Part shown: positions 57,929-64,000 of the stretch, piece after piece
How the letters are laid out: each line of letters opens with the position of its first letter
Numbering within the stretch: position 1 is the stretch's first letter
NCBI GenBank assembly: GCA_027605045.1
Contig: JAQFWX010000087.1
Location: 86,000-149,999, forward strand
From: Phallus indusiatus
Taxonomy: Eukaryota > Basidiomycota > Agaricomycetes > Phallales > Phallaceae
Direction: 5' to 3'
DNA length: 64,000 bases
Position numbers and translations under genes: made by a program
The notes under the pieces: model-generated
Databases searched by the model: none
Told to the model about the DNA's origin: nothing
What the model saw: only the letters and a program-made list of their open reading frames with translations

Positions 57929-59567
57929 TGGTAACAGTGCATGCCGACAAGACAAACACCAATATGCTGTTCGCCAACTTCAATCAAGACTTTAGGTATA
58001 TCGTTACTACCACTTTTGCTCTGGATGTGACGGGCTGACATTCCACTCAGCTGTATCTCAGTCGGAACTCGCAAAGGGTACAGCGTAACTAACTGTGATC
58101 CATTTGGACGAATATTTACTTCTAGTATGTGCCATCCTCGTATATGAAGTCATCCTGAACGAACAGCCACTTTACGCCAGATAATGGAGCAAAAGGAATC
58201 GTAGAGATGCTATTTTGCACGTCCCTAATTGCGTTGGTTGGAGTCGCGGATCATCCACAGTCAAGTCCTCGCAAGCTTCAAATCGTGAATACGAAGGTGC
58301 CAACATCTTTTCTCTTTTCTCCTTTCCTGCTCAACCATTTCACAGCGTCAATCGATGATATGCGAGCTTCTCTTTCCGTCATCTATATTAGCTGTCAAGT
58401 TGAATCGGAAACGACTCGTTATTGTCCTAGAGTCTGAAATATACATCTACGATATCTCAAATATGAAGTTACTACATGTTATCGAGACCACACCCAATCC
58501 AGAAGGTACGCGCTCAGTCGGCTAATATGTATCAGGGTTGATGATTTTATTACCGTGTTCCTAGCGATATGTGCATTGTCACCTTCTTCTGAAAACTCGT
58601 ATCTTGCATATCCTTCTCCAGTACCATCTCCTTCCTCTGTTAGTTCTACTCCATCTACCCCAGCCCCGTCGCAGTCGCAGTCAGGGGATATCATCCTATT
58701 CTCGACACAAACGTTAACAGTATCCAACGTTATCCGGGCGCACAAAGCTCCGATATCGTTCCTTGCCCTTAACTCTACTGGTACACTCTTGGCCACAGCT
58801 TCGGATAAGGGTACAGTCATCCGCGTGTGGTCGGTTCCAGGCGCAGAGAAGCTATACCAATTTCGAAGAGGAACACGTGAGGCGAAGATATACTCGATGA
58901 ATTTCAATGCTGTATCGACTTTATTGGCTGTCAGTTCGGCCCATGATACAGTTCACATCTTCAAGTTGGGAACCCAAGAAAAAGAATCCGCAAGAGACAA
59001 GTCGATCACTCCCGGAAGTCCGACAGGGTCATTCGATGGTGGAAGTGTTGAAGGAGGGTATGAGGCTTTTGCTGATGGCAAGAAGAAATCGGGGTAAGAC
59101 CAATAGGAACGCACCATCTTTTTTTAGTGCGTTACTAACGCTTCTTTTCAGGTCAAGTTTGCGCAAACACTCGTTGCGACTGACCAGGAACATTACGTCC
59201 TCGGTCGGAGGATATCTGCCCAACACGATATCAGAATTATGGGAACCGTCTCGGGATTTCGCCTTCTTGAAATTACCCACAAGTGGTGCTCGTTGTGTTG
59301 TCGCATTAAGCAGGTATGTCCATAGTCTCTGAGTCACAAACAGGCGATTAAGCAGCCCTTAGCACCTTGCCACAAGTCATGGTTATCTCATCAGAGGGAT
59401 TCTTCTATGCTTACAACATTGACCTGGAGAATGGTGGCGAATGCTCGCTGATAAAACAACATAGGTTTGTACACGAAACGCATCCCTCTTGTTATACTTT
59501 CTCACATGCTCTTTTCTGTAGCTTATTGGAATCAGGAGACGAAGCTAACAACGGATTGGTGGATTAA
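57929..59567 (+). CDS. ATG18: ATG18-like PROPPIN (WD40) protein
   Basis: About eight exons starting [21 protein letters not shown]. The beta-propeller blades include [51 protein letters not shown] and the diagnostic phosphoinositide-binding F-R-R-G-T, followed by [10 protein letters not shown] low-complexity Ser/Pro stretch interrupts blade 4 and a disordered loop follows H-D-T-V-H-I-F-K-L. PROPPINs bind PI3P and PI(3,5)P2 through F/LRRG and act in autophagy and vacuole membrane dynamics. The start was chosen because it matches the family N-terminus just before N-F-N-Q-D. Confidence 0.88.
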
Positions 59568-59756
59568 GGCATAAACATTCATATCCTACTCATTATATTC
59601 AATCATGTACTCTAGCTAGCTTATGGGATTTCTTCAATACATTAATTTCTTGGACTCTTTGAAGTACGATGTGCACGCGACAACCGACTCGGAATTCAAA
59701 CAGCGACTTAAGTCGATCTCAACTCCGAACCTGTTTCCTAAACCTACGTCTATTCT

Positions 59757-61375
59757 ATGAGGCTTCCGTTTGAGCTTGTAGAAATTATAATTGGGCATGT
59801 AGCTGAATCGGTTGATCTGCTGTCTTTCGGCTTAACATGCAAGTCTCTGGCTGGCGTTATCCTCCCATATCATCTTTTCTATCATACTATCTCAGCAGTC
59901 ATTTATCGAGGTCAAATTTGGCTTTATCTCATGATGAATCCTCATCTTTGCCGGTACATTCGTCGCCTTGAAGTTTCAAAAACTCCCAATCCGAAAATGC
60001 GGCTGTCCGACGCTCATGTGCAGCTGGAAGTTGGGCATCAAATTCCATTTCACACTATACCGGGTCCTCCGTCACATGAGCTCTTCTTCCAAGCTCTGTG
60101 TAAAATGGTCAACTTGAGAGCATTCGTATGGAAACATGATTACCCTCCCGTGATTCCTGATAAAACGAAGTTGGCCAAAAAGTTCAACAGTTTACATTTT
60201 CGGGGGCCTAAACATTCGCGTCACGCTTCGGTTTTCGACACTCCTTAGACTGTCAGTCGTGCCAATGTTCTTGTCATCTACATCTACTCGGTTCTTACGC
60301 AATATAGGTAATCGACCAATTGAGCAATTTGGTCAGTATAACTCTCGAGACATCTGTCCCGTTGGATTCTGGGAACCCAATATTGAATATCCTAGGAGCT
60401 TGTCGTGAATTAAAGGTGGGTGTGTTATTTTCCGTTCGTGATTTATTCTAAAAAGAAAACAAGTACCTCAGTCTTTCGACTCCTCACCATACTCTTGCCG
60501 CAAAACTAGTCGCTTCCTGTAGATGGCCTCATTTAGAAGTTTTGAACTTATCAATACTTCATGACATGGGTTGTCCTTGGACGATAGAAAGTATAGAGGA
60601 GTTCTTCGAATTCCATTCGACTATCATCTCTTTGAGATGGAACATTTCTTTTCAGAATCATCGCCCGCCTACTGCAGTATTCCACCCTGGCTGTTTCTTC
60701 CGTCTGAAAGCTTTGGAAGCCGATGTCGACTTTGTTCGGTCAATCGTCACGGTCCCTTATACTCCACCGCGATCTATGCTCAAAATCCTGAACTTTCCGA
60801 CAGACGAAGAACTTTGGAAAGAGCCAGAGATTTCCTTTCGAGGAATTGACAGATTTAGTATCAGAATAATCTCTTTCAAGCCCAACTCTCTATCCCAACT
60901 GACCGACTTTGGTCGTTTCTTTGCGGCCGTCGAATGTGTTGATATATCGGACAACAGTCTTTCTGACGTGATTTGGGATGCCGACTTGGGGCAATTTCGA
61001 AAAGCCATGATTGTAAGGAAAAAAAAATGTTTTCCTTCTGTCTCATTCAGCTAATGTTTACAACATTAACAGGCCGAATATGCGGACAAACTTTCCTCAT
61101 TTCAAAACCTGAAAGTGATTTTTGGAATTCATTTTTTCGATGATACCGAGAGTGAGGAGGAGAATGAACGGCGCCTTGGCTGGGTCGATCTTATCTTTCC
61201 TCATCTCGAATTTTGCGCGGATGACACCCCTTCTGGAGCAAACTTGATACGTGAGGATGGCCGCACGCGTTTAGAGTTTATAGACCCTATACCTGAAAAA
61301 GCAAGGTCTACGATTGACTCTAAGTACGATGTGGATTTTGTCGTTTCTGAAGAATATGATCGTAATGTTCGATAA
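59757..61375 (+). CDS. F-box protein, different family
   Basis: The N-terminus (M-R-L-P-F-E-L-V-E-I-I-I-G-H-V) with L-L-S-F-G-L-T-C-K-S-L-A is a canonical F-box. Later exons encode LRR-like sequence (L-S-N-L-V-S-I-T-L-E-T; L-E-V-L-N-L-S-I-L-H; F-R-L-K-A-L-E-A-D-V-D-F) and end E-E-Y-D-R-N-V-R at 61375. This agaricomycete F-box type has its F-box at the very start and shares no family landmarks with the 5-37 kb cluster. The first open frame ends at 60248, while related sequence (R-F-S-T-L-L-R-L-S-V-V-P-M-F) resumes in another frame near 60225. An intron or a frameshift lies near 60190-60225; I could not settle which. Confidence 0.7.
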
Positions 61376-61919
61376 GCGGGAGGGTGTATGCATTGGTTAT
61401 ATCGCAATTGGGCCGTAATGAAGGTCAAAAGTCTCTCTTCTGGACTTAACATGCAATGTAAATATCGCATGCCCCACACTCATTACCACCGCGGATCCAG
61501 AGAACAGCCCTACAGAGTAGCGCACAACACATTTCGATACCTATGTCACGCAGCATCAGGCCGAGAGAAAGCAACTATATCTCCATGGGTGCTGACAAGG
61601 CAAAGATGGTGGACAGGGCCATGCTAACAACATAGAGAAGTAACGAAACACGAGGGAATAAGGTTGACAAAAAGATAACTAGAATGTATAACTAGAATGT
61701 ATAAATGTGACCCAGTCTGTGGCAATGATATTTCATAAGCAGTAAATCTGACTAGATCAGACCCGTGTTCACTGGCGTCCAGAGAATTCGAGATTTTGAA
61801 GAAATTAACTCCAATGTGCTTGTTAAACGAACTTCAAGTGAATGAATCGGGATTTAATATAATCTCTGACTCGTCGGTTCGGGTGTTAGGTAATCTGAGC
61901 CTTGAGGTTGACCCTGTCA
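61376..61919. other. Intergenic
   Basis: No supported gene. A short direct repeat AACTAGAATGTATA occurs twice near 61678-61705. Confidence 0.45.
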
Positions 61920-62879
61920 CCAACGGCCATGTCCTTTCTGTCTGTTAGTGGTCTTACCCATGCGTCTTTGGCAACACACGTTCTCTCGGGCAATAAAACG
62001 GGCTACGATAACGACTGGATGGACATCCCATTAACAAAAGTTTATACTAACGTCTTCATACTAGACGAAAAGGAAGGCAAGGTTCGTCCATCTCGGGGCC
62101 TGTGCGCGGGGTGAGAGAGAACAAAACTGTGTCATTAATAAAAGTCATAAGATCTTGCTTGGTTTCAAAAAACGAGGGTTTGGAAAGGACTGTGAGAAAA
62201 GTTTTGTCTACTCCACTTTTTGTTTCACTTATTATTCTTGCCAGATATAACGGCTTTGGTGGTAAAGTAGAACCAGGGGAAACAATCGCGACAGCCGCGC
62301 TACGTGAGCTTGAAGTGAACCATTAGCCCTTATCTCTAAATATTTCGCAATTAATCAATGTACCTGTACCGATTGTAGGAAGAAGCTGGAATCAGGGCGG
62401 ACATATTTCACTGTGGAACCTTGCTCTTTTTTGCCGAAGGAGATTCTTATGCGCACCTCGTCCAAGTCTTCAGGGCCACCACACCAATCTCAGGTGATCC
62501 AACAGAGTACGTCATAATATCTCAAAGGAATTTAGTACCTTAGTTTGACTCTCGTGACGTGGCTCATCTTTGATAAAGAAGCGAAGAGATGCGGCCTGCC
62601 TGGTACAAACTGTCACCATCTAACTTTTGTGTCGCATCGGTGACGCAACAACAACATTCTGATTTGAATACAAAATCCGCAGCACTATTCAAAATGAATG
62701 ATTTACCTTCCATCCCTTTTGATCATATGTGGGCTGACGTACCACTTTGGTTTCCCCTTATGCTGTCCAACCAGCAATTCATCGGACGTGTAGATTTTGC
62801 CAAATTTACAGACGAACCGAAAGACGCCGAAATGGTTCAAGTGGTGGATAGGGACGATCGGTCCAGATGGCACCCGTAG
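61920..62879 (+). CDS. Nudix hydrolase, MTH1/NUDT1-like
   Basis: About five exons give roughly 220 residues starting MSFLSVSGLTHASLATHVLS. The core has K-V-Y-T-N-V-F-I-L-D, then I-L-L-G-F-K-K-R-G-F-G-K. The Nudix box is G-F-G-G-K-V-E-P-G-E-T, R-E-L-E joined by splicing to E-E-A-G-I, with all catalytic Glu residues present. Downstream, E-M-R-P-A-W-Y, D-H-M-W-A-D-V-P-L-W-F-P-L-M-L and F-I-G-R-V-D-F follow the MTH1 order. MTH1 enzymes hydrolyse oxidised purine triphosphates such as 8-oxo-dGTP, keeping them out of DNA. Residues 1-25 and a loop of about 25 residues before the W-A-D-V motif are extra relative to the animal enzyme. The final exon could instead splice near 62840. Confidence 0.85.
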
Positions 62880-63253
62880 CACTATTGAGTCATCGTGAAA
62901 AGACGACCTGGGTTAATGAGTTTATTTTTTGTTGTAAACTTCTTATCGCTACATCTGTAGAATTACTACTATGCCATGACAACAGTCCCCCTTGCTACTT
63001 TCATTTACACACGAAAGGAAAAAAGATTATAAGTGAGGTTAAAAGGGGAGAGAAAATAGCGAATTCCCAAGAGAAAAAAGCCGGTTCCGATGCAAGACTT
63101 CGATGCCAGTTGAATAATGACGCTATAATACATTGATTTTGCCCAGTTTCCGTGGTTGCACGTTGGTGTTTACAATCGTCCCAGAAAGGCCCCCGATAAT
63201 AGGTTAGTGTCGAAAAGCGACCAAATAAGAAAATAGGACAACAAAGTATTGGC
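62880..63253. other. Convergent 3' ends
   Basis: This lies between the Nudix gene (plus) and the OPT gene (minus). A continued open frame at 62867-63136 has no recognisable features. Confidence 0.45.
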
Positions 63254-64000
63254 TTATTCGATGATCTTGCAATAATCGATATTGTTGACGGCTGTGGGAG
63301 ATGAAATGTCGGGATTCCCCCACCACTAGTTTTAGATAAGGAATGTAAGCAGTGCCATCATACTATATCAAAAGAGCGCGAGACTAACGGTTGGGAAGGG
63401 ACGTGATACACCGCTTGCACCGAAGACAGCGAATGTCAAGACAAAGATCATGGTTTGCGCGCCTCCGTCCAACGCGCCCCCAACGAGCTGATAAATTTGT
63501 GATTAATGATTCATAAGTCATGAACGGGGAAAATCAAATACAGACATAATTGAATTTGCGATACCATCTTTTTTTTAAGGGAAAAAAAGCTCAGCGAGTT
63601 AAAAGTTGGTGAAATAACAAAAACAAACCTTGGGTGACGCCGTCTTATCCAAACTTGGGAAATAAGACCCACAAGTATTGTCGATAAAATAGTAGAATTT
63701 AATCCTGTGGTGAGCCAGCCCATATACTGCGCAGAAAAAAAGAAAATTCATTAAATTGAACATGTCATAAATCCGACAATAGAGCAATGGGCCATACCTG
63801 ATAGATCACAGGCAAAACGATCTTGTCTACTTCAATAGGTCCAATCTTAGGCCATCGCTAATTCAAATCTTGATTTAGACAAAAGCGAGATTAGGGGGAA
63901 AATTTCCGACGAACGGACCTTCCAGATTAACCATTGAATGAACGTTGGCACCATGCCTATTACCTATACAGAATTAAGAACCGTTCCATTCGTAGTCTGG
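63254..64000 (-). CDS. Oligopeptide transporter (OPT family), 3' end, partial
   Basis: Only the C-terminal exons are in the window; the 5' part lies beyond base 64000. Reading leftward, the exons encode I-G-M-V-P-T-F-I-Q-W-L-I-W-K, then R-W-P-K-I-G-P-I-E-V-D-K-I-V-L-P-V-I-Y-Q, then M-G-W-L-T-T-G-L-N-S-T-I-L. After these come V-G-L-I-S-Q-V-W-I-R-R-R-H-P-R, V-G-G-A-L-D-G-G-A-Q-T-M-I-F-V, F-A-V-F-G-A-S-G and a final exon W-W-G-N-P-D...N-I-D-Y-C. The R-R-x-H-P-R, A-L-D-G-G and W-W-G-N-P motifs are typical of OPT proteins, which take up small peptides (and glutathione or metal chelates in some lines) with protons. Confidence 0.88.

Overview
This is nuclear DNA from a filamentous fungus, most likely an agaricomycete basidiomycete. 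The genes are split by many short introns of about 50-60 nt with GT(A/G)AGT donors. They include secreted Ser/Thr-rich and cupredoxin proteins, a divergent Fet3/Ftr1 iron-uptake pair, and a large family of fast-evolving F-box proteins, all typical of mushroom-forming fungi. Gene models were built by hand from reading frames, splice signals and comparison between paralogues; no database search was possible.

Layout. 1.3-4.2 kb: two divergent secreted-protein genes, a CBM19-like Ser/Thr-rich protein and a two-domain cupredoxin-like protein. 4.9-37.0 kb: an F-box cluster of eleven recognisable members on both strands. Six are intact: 4.9, 7.1, 14.4, 19.9, 27.3 and 35.3 kb. The copies at 9.6 and 12.2 kb each carry one frameshift. 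The copy at 16.6 kb is a 3' fragment, the one at 17.2 kb has stops and frameshifts, and the one at 32.6 kb is split by a small hAT-like element with an 8-bp target duplication. Two further decayed scraps lie at 24.5 and 29.4 kb. Most copies share a tiny first exon (MELYNDELLPY-like) that joins a second exon of about 1.6 kb, and several share an ACGCGT-containing upstream sequence. Inside the cluster are a head-to-head pair of medium-chain NADPH-dependent enal/enone reductases (21.9 and 25.1 kb) and a protein with two VHL-beta-like repeats (29.8 kb).

37.9-45.6 kb: a GPI-anchored-type surface protein, a small unknown gene, then a ferroxidase (FET3 type) and a high-affinity iron permease (FTR1 type) read divergently. 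Their 471-bp shared promoter holds four ATCAGATA sites, the motif bound by fungal iron-responsive GATA repressors. 45.6-49.4 kb: about 3.8 kb with no gene I can support.

49.4-64 kb: ordinary conserved genes, all on the plus strand except the last: an ACS-family MFS transporter, an SLC49/FLVCR-like MFS transporter, an EME1-like ERCC4-domain protein, an ATG18-like WD40 protein, an unrelated F-box protein, an MTH1-like Nudix hydrolase, and the 3' end of an oligopeptide transporter (OPT) running off the right edge on the minus strand.
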